Below, in pieces: positions 56,738-64,000 of a DNA stretch of 64,000 bases (position 1 is the first letter of the stretch; each line of letters begins with the position of its first letter). A program made the translations under genes and the position numbers. The notes under the pieces are model-generated. The model ran no database searches. It was given only the letters and a program-made list of their open reading frames with translations, and was not told where the DNA came from. This stretch comes from Williamwhitmania taraxaci. GTDB lineage: Bacteria; Bacteroidota; Bacteroidia; Bacteroidales; Williamwhitmaniaceae. The stretch lies in contig NZ_FMYP01000001.1 in the NCBI RefSeq assembly GCF_900096565.1, forward strand, positions 121,520-185,519, given 5' to 3'.

Positions 56738-57757
56738 GTGAACAACATATTTGTTTATTGCGAAATTGAGGACGGAAAGGTCGCCGACGTAAGTCTTGAG
56801 CTACTTACCAAAGGCCGTTCTCTCGCCACTCAACTTGGATGTAAGTTGGAGGCACTTGCCATTGGCTTCAAACTCGATGGTATTGAAAAAGAACTCTTCC
56901 CTTATGGGGTGGACGTAGTTCATATTGCCGATGATAAACGGTTGGCTCCCTTCACTACGCTGCCTCATTGCGCTATTATAGTAGGTGTGTTTGAGCAAGA
57001 AAAACCTCAAATCGCCATCTTTGGAGCAACTTCGGTTGGCCGGGACTTAGGTCCACGCGTCTCCTCTGCACTGCATAGCGGCCTCACCGCCGATTGCACC
57101 AGCCTGGAGATTGGCAGCCATACCGATAATAAGACCAATACGGTTTACGAAAACCTTCTCTATCAAATTCGTCCAGCCTTTGGCGGTAATATCATTGCTA
57201 CCATCATAAACCCCGATCATCGTCCACAAATGGCCACGGTGCGTGAAGGTGTAATGAAAAAGGAGATTTTTTCCACTAGCCATAAAGGGGAAGTAAAGAA
57301 GATTGATGTTGCGAAGTTGGTGAAATCCGAAGATTTCATTGTTCGAATCATCGAACGACATATCGAAGAGCGTAAGATTGACCTCAAGGGGGCTCCCATT
57401 ATTATTGGTGGCGGTTATGGTGTTGGCTCTGCCGACAACTTTAAGCTTCTTTTCGAATTGGCAGAAGTTTTGGGTGGCGAAGTTGGTGCCTCCCGTGCAG
57501 CTGTTGATGCCGGATATGTTGAGCACGCTCGGCAGGTTGGTCAAACCGGAATTACGGTTCGCCCAAAACTCTACATTGCATGCGGTATCTCAGGCCAAAT
57601 CCAGCATACCGCTGGTATGGACCAATCGGCTATGATCATCTCCATCAATAATGATCCTAATGCGCCAATTAACCAAATTGCCGATTATTGCATCATTGGC
57701 GATGTGTCCGAGGTAATCCCACGTATGATTAAGTTCTACAAGAAGAACTCTAAGTAG
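56738..57757 (+). CDS. etfA: Electron transfer flavoprotein, alpha subunit
   Basis: About 339 residues. The likely start is the GTG at 56738, giving the family N-terminus NNIFVYCEIEDGKVADVSLELL; the frame is open to an ATG at 56663 but that would overlap etfB. The C-terminal FAD domain shows PIIIGGGYGVGSADNFKLL, GASRAAVDAGYVEHARQVGQTG and CGISGQIQHTAGMDQSAMIISINNDPNAPI, the conserved FAD-binding region. Gap to etfB is 32 bases. Confidence 0.93.
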   Translation: MNNIFVYCEIEDGKVADVSLELLTKGRSLATQLGCKLEALAIGFKLDGIEKELFPYGVDVVHIADDKRLAPFTTLPHCAIIVGVFEQEKPQIAIFGATSVGRDLGPRVSSALHSGLTADCTSLEIGSHTDNKTNTVYENLLYQIRPAFGGNIIATIINPDHRPQMATVREGVMKKEIFSTSHKGEVKKIDVAKLVKSEDFIVRIIERHIEERKIDLKGAPIIIGGGYGVGSADNFKLLFELAEVLGGEVGASRAAVDAGYVEHARQVGQTGITVRPKLYIACGISGQIQHTAGMDQSAMIISINNDPNAPINQIADYCIIGDVSEVIPRMIKFYKKNSK

Positions 57758-57789
57758 GGAAGGGCTTTAACCCAATAAAAAAAGAGAAA

Positions 57790-59499
57790 ATGGAAAATTT
57801 CTATATCGACAATAAGGACATTAAGTTCCATCTCGACCACCCACTAATGAAAAAAATTGTGGCGTTGAAGGAGAAAAACTTCGTGGACAAGGATACCTAT
57901 GACTATGCGCCAATCGATTTTGAGGATGCGGTAGACAGCTACGATAAGGTGCTGGAAATAATAGGTGAGATTAGCGGTAGTATCATTGCTCCTAATGCAG
58001 AATCGGTTGATGCTGAAGGTCCCGAGGTTATCAATGACCATGTAAAGTATGCTCGTGGTACTTCTGAAAACCATAAAGCGCTTGTTGAAGCCGGTCTTTA
58101 CGGTATTTCACTTCCTCGCAAGTACAATGGGCTTAACTTCCCAATGGTGGTCTACGTTATGGCTGGAGAACTCGTTTCCCGTGCCGACGCAGGTTTTGCC
58201 AATATTTGGGGTCTCCAAGATTGTGCTGAAACGTTACATGAGTTTGCCACCGAAGAGCAGAAGATGCACTATCTGCCACAAACGGCTGATGGTAAAACCT
58301 ATGCCATGGATCTTACCGAGCCGGATGCTGGTTCTGATCTTCAAAAAGTGATGCTCAAGGCTCACTACGATGAAAAGAGAGGCACTTGGTTGCTCAATGG
58401 TGTAAAACGCTTTATTACCAACGGCGATGCCGATATTAGCCTTGTTCTTGCTCGTTCCGAAGAGGGAACCACCGATGCTCGGGGGTTGTCGCTTTTCGTC
58501 TACGACAAGAGTCATAATACAATGAAAGTAAGGAGAATTGAACATAAGTTAGGTATCATTGGATCCCCAACGTGTGAACTCGTCTTTACTAATGCCCCTG
58601 CTGAATTGATTGGCGATCGCAAAATGGGACTTATCAAGTATGTAATGTCTCTTATGAATGGCGCTCGGTTAGGTGTTGGCGGACAAAGTGTTGGGCTTTC
58701 TGAAGCCGCATACCGTGAAGCTGTTAAGTATGCCAATGAGCGGACCCAATTCGGAAAGCCAATTATTAAGTTTCCTGCAGTATATGAGATGCTCACTGAC
58801 ATGCGCGTCAAGTTGCATGGCTCTCGTTCGTTGCTCTATGAAACCAGCCGTTTTGTAGATATTTACAAGGCATACATGCACGTGGCAAGTGAGCGTAAGC
58901 TGGAGAAGGAGGAGCGCGATGAAATGAAGGAGTATCAAAAACTTGCTGATGCTTACACTCCACTGTTAAAAATGTTGACTTCGGAGTATAGCAATCAAAT
59001 TGCCTACGATTCACTTCAAATTCATGGTGGTGCTGGTTTTATGAAGGATTTTCCTATTGAACGAATCTATCGTGACGCACGTATCACCACCATTTACGAA
59101 GGAACATCTCAACTTCAAGTTGTTGCTGCGATTAAGGGTGTTACCACGGGTGTTTACTTGAGCCAAATGAAGGCTTACGCTCAAACTGAGATTGCTCCAG
59201 ATCGTGAGCATTTGCGTCGTACTTTGGTTGAAATGACCGAAGAGTATGCTCAAACTTCAGCTAGGGTTATAGAAGTGAATGATGCTGAATATCTCGACTT
59301 CCACGCACGTAGGCTTGTAGAAATGGCCGGAAACATTATTCTCGGATTCTTACTCTTACTGGATTCAACTAGGGAAGAACTCTTTCTTAATTCTGCCGAA
59401 ATCTTTGTACGCAAAGGTGAGGGTCAGAACCGAGATAAAGCCGTTTATATTAAGAATTTTGAACTAAAAGATATTGGTCATTTTAAAATGACTGAATAA
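57790..59499 (+). CDS. Acyl-CoA dehydrogenase family protein
   Basis: A 569-residue acyl-CoA dehydrogenase. It has the N-terminal alpha domain (1-155), the beta domain with MDLTEPDAGSDLQKV (FAD and substrate contacts), and the C-terminal alpha domain with NERTQFGKPIIKFPAVYEMLTDM and IHGGAGFMKDFPIERIYRDARI. The catalytic base is probably E437 in IYEGTSQLQ. The 110-residue C-terminal extension after the core is typical of the longer forms in Bacteroidota. Electrons pass to the EtfAB pair encoded upstream. A strong terminator follows. Confidence 0.93.
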   Translation: MENFYIDNKDIKFHLDHPLMKKIVALKEKNFVDKDTYDYAPIDFEDAVDSYDKVLEIIGEISGSIIAPNAESVDAEGPEVINDHVKYARGTSENHKALVEAGLYGISLPRKYNGLNFPMVVYVMAGELVSRADAGFANIWGLQDCAETLHEFATEEQKMHYLPQTADGKTYAMDLTEPDAGSDLQKVMLKAHYDEKRGTWLLNGVKRFITNGDADISLVLARSEEGTTDARGLSLFVYDKSHNTMKVRRIEHKLGIIGSPTCELVFTNAPAELIGDRKMGLIKYVMSLMNGARLGVGGQSVGLSEAAYREAVKYANERTQFGKPIIKFPAVYEMLTDMRVKLHGSRSLLYETSRFVDIYKAYMHVASERKLEKEERDEMKEYQKLADAYTPLLKMLTSEYSNQIAYDSLQIHGGAGFMKDFPIERIYRDARITTIYEGTSQLQVVAAIKGVTTGVYLSQMKAYAQTEIAPDREHLRRTLVEMTEEYAQTSARVIEVNDAEYLDFHARRLVEMAGNIILGFLLLLDSTREELFLNSAEIFVRKGEGQNRDKAVYIKNFELKDIGHFKMTE

Positions 59500-59504
59500 A
59501 TAGG

Positions 59505-59533
59505 AAAAAGCCCGGTTGCTCCGGGCTTTTTTT
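59505..59533 (+). terminator. Terminator of the etf-acyl-CoA dehydrogenase operon
   Basis: AAAAAGCCCGG (59505-59515) pairs perfectly with CCGGGCTTTTT (59521-59531), and the run of T continues to 59533. Stem extends to 11 bases around a 5-base loop. Confidence 0.93.
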
Positions 59534-59626
59534 ATATATTTAACCAACGAAATATTGCAATTGGTCAATTGCTTGTCAACCTTTTTTCGAATTGATTGTA
59601 TATATTGTTGTTGTTTGATAAATCTA

Positions 59627-60208
59627 ATGGAAATGAAAGAGCAAATGATGTCAGTGGTAGAGGCGATGAGAAGGCGTGTAGATGCCAATCTAACTTCAAT
59701 TCGCGCCACGGAACAAAAAATTCGGCTGCTGCTTAAAGAACCTGTTTCGGATAAGCGGTCAAAGGATCTTGAAGTTCTTTTTGCTAAAAACAGGAAACTG
59801 CTCGAAGAGAATAAAATTGCGCTCGCTATTCAACTTAATATCTTGGATTATATTCGCTTTTACGGTGAGATCTTTGAGAATTCTCTGCATTCAGGCGAGG
59901 AAAACGAATCTAATTCGGCTAATGCTGCATCTGCAAAAGATTCCGAAGTGGACGATTCCGTTAATCCTTATATTGGAGACGATTCCGACGAGGATGAATT
60001 TATTGATGAGGATGATGATCAATTCGATGATGTAGCGTATGATAGAAATATCTTCTTTGAGAATGTAATTAAAGGAAAATCTGTTTACAACGAGCATCAC
60101 CTTTTTTGGGAAGATGAGGAGTTCTTTTCTAAACTCATAAACTTCTACATTCAAGCCGAAAACTATGAAGCATGTGCTAAAATAAAGGAGGCACGCAAAG
60201 ACTTGTAA
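59627..60208 (+). CDS. Acidic protein of unknown function, first in the DUF2520-KdsC-UbiA-Maf operon
   Basis: About 193 residues from the ATG at 59627 (MEMKEQMMSVVEAMRRRVDANL; a second ATG is two codons later). An upstream extension is rejected because it would run through the preceding terminator. The N-terminal half is helical and charged, probably coiled-coil (SIRATEQKIRLLLKEP to EENKIALAIQLNILD). A highly acidic stretch at about 125-150 (DDSDEDEFIDEDDDQFDD) precedes a C-terminal helical part (FFENVIKGKSVYNEHHLFWEDEEFFSKLINFYIQAENYEACAKIKE) that resembles a single TPR-like hairpin. No family recognised. It lies 60 bases before the DUF2520 gene. Confidence 0.75.
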   Translation: MEMKEQMMSVVEAMRRRVDANLTSIRATEQKIRLLLKEPVSDKRSKDLEVLFAKNRKLLEENKIALAIQLNILDYIRFYGEIFENSLHSGEENESNSANAASAKDSEVDDSVNPYIGDDSDEDEFIDEDDDQFDDVAYDRNIFFENVIKGKSVYNEHHLFWEDEEFFSKLINFYIQAENYEACAKIKEARKDL

Positions 60209-60268
60209 GTTGGGCTAGTTTGTATACACCATAAAATTCCCTAAATTTACTGCATTTAGGGATTTTTT

Positions 60269-61078
60269 ATGTCGAATATCCAAGGAAAATCAGTTGTCTT
60301 TATTGGAGCAGGGGGGCTTGCTTGGAGTTTGAGCGTTGCTCTTCATGCTGCTGGCATTCGTGTTATCCAAATTGTTAGCCCAAACATCCTCAACGGCCAA
60401 GCCTTGGCCAAAAAAATGGGTGCAACCCATGCAACCTCATTTAAGGATATAGCGCATGCCGACTTTTACTTTCTTGCGCTTCCCGACCGGGTGATTGAAT
60501 CGGTAGCGAAATCTATTTCGTTTCCGCCCAACGCTTTTGTAATACACTCATCAGGGAGTGTTTACCTTAATTCCCTCTCAGCACTCTTTCCTAATGCGGG
60601 TGTTCTGTATCCGTTGCAAACTTTTACTCGAGGAAGGGTTGTCTCCTTGGACAATGTTCCCATTTTTGTGGAGGCTGCTACCGAGCAATCCCTATCTATC
60701 ATTACTACTCTAGCATCTACTATCACTACCAATGTGATTGCGATTAATTCTGAGCAACGCCGAAATATTCATCTAGCTGGCGTTATAGCCAATAATTTCA
60801 CTAATTATCTCTTGGAATTAGGGGACGAATGGATGGAGGCCAATGGGTTTTCGTTACATTTGCTCCAACCATTGATGGCCGAAACCGTAAAAAAAGCGTT
60901 TGAAGTTTCGCCAAGTTTATCCCAAACTGGACCTGCCAGTAGACTCGATACTTCTGTGGTTGAAACGCATTTGAAAATGCTTGCAAATTTGCCAGAACTA
61001 CAGAAACTATATGGTGTGTTTTCCGATAGTATAATAGCGAAGACCAAACTCCGAAATTATAACGATACCAAGAAATAA
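60269..61078 (+). CDS. DUF2520 Rossmann-fold oxidoreductase-like protein
   Basis: A 269-residue protein. An N-terminal Rossmann domain (VVFIGAGGLAWSLSVALHAAG) is fused to a C-terminal helical DUF2520 domain (HLAGVIANNFTNYLLELGDEWMEANGF; LQPLMAETVKKAFEVSPSLSQTGPASRLDTSVVETHL). It resembles pyrroline-5-carboxylate reductase or ketopantoate reductase-like enzymes with NAD(P), but the substrate is unknown. Stop and start of the next gene overlap by one base (TAATG). Confidence 0.86.
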   Translation: MSNIQGKSVVFIGAGGLAWSLSVALHAAGIRVIQIVSPNILNGQALAKKMGATHATSFKDIAHADFYFLALPDRVIESVAKSISFPPNAFVIHSSGSVYLNSLSALFPNAGVLYPLQTFTRGRVVSLDNVPIFVEAATEQSLSIITTLASTITTNVIAINSEQRRNIHLAGVIANNFTNYLLELGDEWMEANGFSLHLLQPLMAETVKKAFEVSPSLSQTGPASRLDTSVVETHLKMLANLPELQKLYGVFSDSIIAKTKLRNYNDTKK

Positions 61079-61587
61079 TGAGTAAATTTTTCAAAGACGA
61101 GCTTAAAAAGGTAAAGGCTTTTGCCTTTGATGTGGATGGCGTTTTTACCGATGGAAAGGTGTTCTTGCACCCGAGTGGTGAGATGCTGCGGACTTCCCAT
61201 ATGCGGGATGGATATGCGGTTCAGCTGGCCATTAAAATGGGTTTTCCTGTTGCCATTATTTCAGGCGGTAAATCGGAGAGCCTACGTGCTCGATTTCAAG
61301 GTCTAGGAATAACCGATATTTATTTAGGTTCTCAGGATAAAATGAACGATTTGCTCGATTTTCATTCCAAACATTCCCTCGCACCCGAAGATATCCTTTA
61401 TATGGGTGACGATTTGCCCGACTATGAGGTTTTGCAGAAAGTTGGCATGTCGTGCTGTCCTTCTGATGCCGTTGCTCAAATTAAGGGTATTGTAAAGTAT
61501 GTCTCTCCATTTAAGGGTGGCGAAGGCTGCGTGCGGGACGTTATTGAACAAGTTTTACGTCTTCAAAACCATTGGCCTCATGTATAG
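61078..61587 (+). CDS. KdsC-type HAD phosphatase
   Basis: A 169-residue HAD subfamily IIIA phosphatase without a cap domain: FDVDGVFTDGKVF (nucleophile D18 and D20), HMRDGYAVQLAIKMGFPVAIISGGKS, YLGSQDKMNDLL, and ILYMGDDLPDYEVLQKVGMSCCPSDAV. It is closest to KDO-8-phosphate phosphatase (KdsC), which makes KDO for lipopolysaccharide. It overlaps the DUF2520 gene by one base and the prenyltransferase gene by eight. No kdsA/B/D is nearby. Confidence 0.9.
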   Translation: MSKFFKDELKKVKAFAFDVDGVFTDGKVFLHPSGEMLRTSHMRDGYAVQLAIKMGFPVAIISGGKSESLRARFQGLGITDIYLGSQDKMNDLLDFHSKHSLAPEDILYMGDDLPDYEVLQKVGMSCCPSDAVAQIKGIVKYVSPFKGGEGCVRDVIEQVLRLQNHWPHV

Positions 61588-62587
61588 AAAATTTCGGGTT
61601 GGAGCAATTGTGCCCTTTTTGGGGCTTGTTCGTTGGCAAAATCTTATTATTATAGTCATTACTCAGCTTGCCATGCGCTATCTGGTAATGGATCCTATTC
61701 TTGCAGCAATGGGCTTCTCGCTGCAACTTTCTTCTATGGCATTTGCAATGCTGGTGTTAGCAACAGTCTGCATTGCTGGTGCAGGATATGTAATCAACGA
61801 TTACTTTGATATTAAAGTTGATGCCATCAATAAGCCAACTAGGCCAATGGTGATTCATCAGGTTACACGAAGAGAGAGTATAGCACTCCACTTTATCTTG
61901 AATTCCATTGGTATTTTGGCTGGTGGATACGTTGCATATAGTGTGCATATTTTGGGATTGTGGCTTATTTTTCCCTTAGCCACAGGTTTGTTATGGTTTT
62001 ACTCCACAACCTATAAGCGGCAACTTCTTACTGGAAATATTTTGGTTGCCATTCTCACTGCTTTAGTTCCATTCATGGTGGTAGTTTTCGAGTTACCCCT
62101 TTTATATGCCGATTATCTACCAGAACTTAAGGAACTAGGTTTGAATTTTAATGTTCTTACCTATTGGGTTGGTGGATTCTCCTTTTTTGCATTTCTCCTA
62201 ACTCTTATTCGTGAGATAGTTAAGGATATGGAAGATTTCGAGGGAGATGCAGTAGTTGGGCGGAACTCGCTACCGCTTGCTTTTGGAATGAAAAGTGCAA
62301 AAACCGTAGTCTTTCTTCTTATCGGTATGAACGCCATTTTCCTCATTTACCTCTTTGTTACAAAACTTCTTTATCTTCCTACGGGGAGTGTCGATTACCT
62401 GTCGCTTGGTTACCTGTCGCTTTTAGTTTTCATTCCTTCGCTGTGGATGATGTGGTTGGTTTTTAAGGCCAACTCTAAAACCGATTTCAGTAAAATAAGC
62501 CGGCTAGCTAAGCTTATCATGCTTTTTGGAATCTTATACTCACTCTGCTTTTTCATTATTGTAAAATTCGAAATATTAGCATCTTAA
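61580..62587 (+). CDS. UbiA-family prenyltransferase
   Basis: About 335 residues starting MYRKFRVGAIVPFLGLVRWQN at the ATG at 61580, which overlaps the KdsC-like stop by eight bases (ATGTATAG). A polytopic membrane protein with the two Asp-rich motifs of UbiA enzymes: NDYFDIKVDAINKPTRP (residues 73-88) and DMEDFEGDAVVGRNSLP. UbiA enzymes transfer a prenyl chain to an aromatic or glycerol-phosphate acceptor; the sequence is like the geranylgeranylglycerol-phosphate synthase branch seen in Bacteroidota. MenA for menaquinone is a second possibility. Confidence 0.87.
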   Translation: MYRKFRVGAIVPFLGLVRWQNLIIIVITQLAMRYLVMDPILAAMGFSLQLSSMAFAMLVLATVCIAGAGYVINDYFDIKVDAINKPTRPMVIHQVTRRESIALHFILNSIGILAGGYVAYSVHILGLWLIFPLATGLLWFYSTTYKRQLLTGNILVAILTALVPFMVVVFELPLLYADYLPELKELGLNFNVLTYWVGGFSFFAFLLTLIREIVKDMEDFEGDAVVGRNSLPLAFGMKSAKTVVFLLIGMNAIFLIYLFVTKLLYLPTGSVDYLSLGYLSLLVFIPSLWMMWLVFKANSKTDFSKISRLAKLIMLFGILYSLCFFIIVKFEILAS

Positions 62588-63192
62588 TGCTCAAAGAAAT
62601 ACTAAAGCCCTATACGCTTCTACTGGCATCAGCCTCTCCAAGGAGACAGATGCTTCTTGCGGAACTCGATTTGTTTTTTACAGTTCCACCTCTTATTGAG
62701 GTAGAAGAGGATTATCCAATTGATTCTCCGATTAAGGAGGTTGCAGGTTATCTTGCTCAAAAGAAAGCCCAAGCTTACTTGACTTTGCTCACGCCCAGAG
62801 ATATACTTATTACTTCCGATACGGTGGTAATATGCGACAATAAATTGTTGGGTAAACCATCGTCGCTTCAGAATGCCAAGGAGATGCTCAGTATGCTTTC
62901 AGGAAAGGAACATGTGGTTATAACCGCGGTTTCTCTTGTAAATAAAGATCGCATGCATGTTTTTTCGGTAGATACGAAGGTTCGGTTTAGAGATCTTACC
63001 CAAGAGGAGATTGAATATTATGTGGAGAAATTTCGCCCTCTCGACAAGGCTGGTGCCTATGGTATACAGGAGTGGATTGGATACGCTGGCGTAGAGTCTA
63101 TAGAAGGTTCTTACTTCAACGTTATGGGCCTTCCCGTTCAACGGTTATACGTTGAATTGGAGGCATTTGTAAAATCGTTAAATTCTAGATAA
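62587..63192 (+). CDS. maf: Maf-family nucleoside triphosphate pyrophosphatase
   Basis: A 201-residue Maf protein. N-terminal LLASASPRRQMLLAEL, then SDTVVICDNKLLGKPSSLQNAKEMLSMLSGKEHVVITAVSLV and the C-terminal DKAGAYGIQEWIGYAGVESIEGSYFNVMGLPVQ. It hydrolyses dTTP, UTP and modified nucleotides, cleaning the nucleotide pool. It shares its stop with the start of the S46 gene (TAATG), so coupling is likely. Confidence 0.94.
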   Translation: MLKEILKPYTLLLASASPRRQMLLAELDLFFTVPPLIEVEEDYPIDSPIKEVAGYLAQKKAQAYLTLLTPRDILITSDTVVICDNKLLGKPSSLQNAKEMLSMLSGKEHVVITAVSLVNKDRMHVFSVDTKVRFRDLTQEEIEYYVEKFRPLDKAGAYGIQEWIGYAGVESIEGSYFNVMGLPVQRLYVELEAFVKSLNSR

Positions 63193-63746
63193 TGAAGAGA
63201 ATAGTTATTGGTGTATTAGCACTTTTTATCATCTTTGGCAACCTTAGAGCCGACGAAGGAATGTGGTTACCACTTTTAGTGGGTAAGCAAAAGATGAAAG
63301 AGATGAAGGCAAGTGGCTTTAAGTTAAAGGCCGAAGATATTTATAGCATCAACCATAATAGCCTTAAGGATGCTATTGTTCAGTTTGGGGGAGGATGCAC
63401 CGGAGAAGTTATTTCGGATGAAGGGTTAATTATTACCAACCATCATTGTGGTTATAGGCAAATTCAGGAGCATAGTAGCCTTGAACATAACTATCTGGAG
63501 GATGGATTTTGGGCTATGTCCAAGCGAGAGGAGTTGTCTAATCCCAATCTTTCTGTAAAATTTCTTGTCCGAATGGAGGATGTTACAGAGAAAATATTGG
63601 GTGGTATAACGATGGAAACCCCAGAGGAAGAACGTGGAAAACTTATCATCGCCCGTTCTGCGGCCACTACTAAATTGGCTATCGAAGGAACTAATTTCAT
63701 TGCCGAAGTAAAACCGCTCTTTTACGGCAATCAATATTTTCTATCA
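63192..63746 (+). pseudogene. S46 dipeptidyl-peptidase, truncated by an insertion sequence
   Basis: The 5' part of a DPP7/DPP11-type S46 serine peptidase. Signal peptide (about 1-20) and ADEGMWLP, the typical mature N-terminus. Residues 66-110 match the family, including GGCTGEVISDEGLIITNHHCGY with the catalytic His (H84 or H85). Homology ends at FYGNQYFL (residue 184 at 63741-63743). After that the frame reads 15 unrelated codons and stops at 63791. Family members have about 700-720 residues, so Asp and Ser of the triad are missing from this part. The remainder is presumably beyond the insertion, off the window. The protein as encoded is nonfunctional. Confidence 0.88.
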
Positions 63747-63832
63747 CTACTGTCCGACAAAAAGATTCCAGTTGAAACGTTAGTTGAATAAAAATAAGGG
63801 GCTACTCCCCGAAGGTTTCACCCCGATGTTGT

Positions 63833-63840
63833 AGATTTGT
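63833..63840 (+). promoter_or_regulatory. -7 promoter element of the transposase gene
   Basis: TAGATTTG matches TAnnTTTG and lies about 20 bases before the transposase ATG. It could also drive transcription into downstream host DNA. Confidence 0.5.
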
Positions 63841-63860
63841 TTTGCGAAAAAAAACACAAC

Positions 63861-64000
63861 ATGGGCAAAAATACAGAAATAAAATTAGTCGGACAGCCGA
63901 TTTTCAAACAAGCCATCAACTTAATCGATGCCATTAATGTCAGCAGCTTGGTGAAAAAGCATGGTGCAGACCATTACTATAAGACGTTTAAGGCAAAACC
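63861..64000 (+). CDS. IS4-family transposase (DUF4372 N-terminus), partial
   Basis: Start of an open frame cut by the window end: MGKNTEIKLVGQPIFKQAIN, then LIDAINVSSLVKKHGADHYYKTFKAKP. This matches the DUF4372 N-terminal domain found in IS4-family transposases of Bacteroidota, which usually reads PIFxQxLxLI then a helix and DxYxKxFKxW. The DDE catalytic part lies beyond the window. It sits about 117 bases inside the element. Confidence 0.8.
   Translation, partial: MGKNTEIKLVGQPIFKQAINLIDAINVSSLVKKHGADHYYKTFKAK

Larger units (their letters stand above)
63744..64000 (+). mobile_element. Insertion sequence, left end and start of an IS4-type transposase element (partial)
   Basis: The left boundary is inferred from the end of S46 homology at about 63743-63750. 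The first element bases read CACTACTGTCCGACAAAAAG. A TAGATTTG -7-like box (63833-63840) precedes the transposase ATG at 63861. The right end, terminal repeat and target duplication lie outside the window. Confidence 0.78.

Noticed and set aside
59516..59626. Upstream extension of the acidic protein
   Set aside because: It begins inside the terminator of the acyl-CoA dehydrogenase operon and encodes a Cys/Ile-rich segment with no support.

Overview
The window reads as a chromosomal segment of a Bacteroidota bacterium, most likely class Bacteroidia. The evidence is the recurring promoter form TTTG-N19-TAnnTTTG, the near absence of Shine-Dalgarno sequences, three cell-surface proteins ending in type IX secretion (T9SS) type A sorting domains, a PorT homologue, a TamL-type lipoprotein, and families typical of the phylum (DUF4199, DUF3467, DUF5018, S46 peptidase). 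The gene content suggests a proteolytic heterotroph with menaquinone biosynthesis and EtfAB-linked acyl-CoA oxidation. I did not try to name a genus.

Layout. 1-9.5 kb: an OB-fold protein, a YciO/Sua5-type protein, transaldolase, the SRP 4.5S RNA gene, a DUF4199 membrane protein with a GT2 glycosyltransferase, and a five-gene minus-strand operon (LuxC-like acyl-CoA reductase, pRiA4b ORF-3-like protein, miaA, NUDIX, GT4). An orphan FtsX/MacB-like permease follows. 9.6-24 kb: a surface and secretion region on the minus strand. It holds a 1619-residue gingipain-type C25 protease, gapA, a beta-barrel protein, two tiny tandem lipoproteins, two T9SS-sorted modular surface proteins and an Omp85/BamA-like outer-membrane protein. 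24-40.5 kb: mostly housekeeping and metabolic genes. These include an Rrf2 regulator, nitroreductase, a CBS protein with a HEPN-like N-terminus, an Ldh2-type dehydrogenase, MarC, an SDR, a degenerate PurL-like protein, ubiE/menG-porT, an FAD dehydrogenase, a TrmH-family methyltransferase, TamL, class I (DhnA-type) aldolase and a ComEA-like HhH protein.

40.5-55.1 kb is the translation/transcription core: rpsU-xer-hpf, tRNA Thr-Tyr-Gly-Thr, tuf, tRNA-Trp, secE-nusG-rplK-rplA-rplJ-rplL-rpoB-rpoC. Promoters, an attenuator-like hairpin before rpoB and another before rpoC, and a strong terminator after rpoC can all be read directly. 55.1-59.5 kb: a DUF3467 protein, then etfB-etfA-acyl-CoA dehydrogenase. 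59.6-64 kb: a tightly overlapping operon (acidic unknown, DUF2520, KdsC-like HAD phosphatase, UbiA-family prenyltransferase, Maf, S46 dipeptidyl-peptidase). Its last gene is cut after about 184 codons by an insertion sequence that runs off the window.

The best candidates for something less described are: the HEPN-like/CBS fusion (25739-26455), the PurL relative that has lost both canonical ligand motifs (29879-31954), the paired 40- and 45-residue lipoproteins sharing a PCPxYAK motif (16931-17253), the isolated strong AGGAGG sites at hpf and nusG in a genome that otherwise lacks them, and the protease plus T9SS-adhesin cluster. I found no CRISPR array, prophage, or recognisable defence island.
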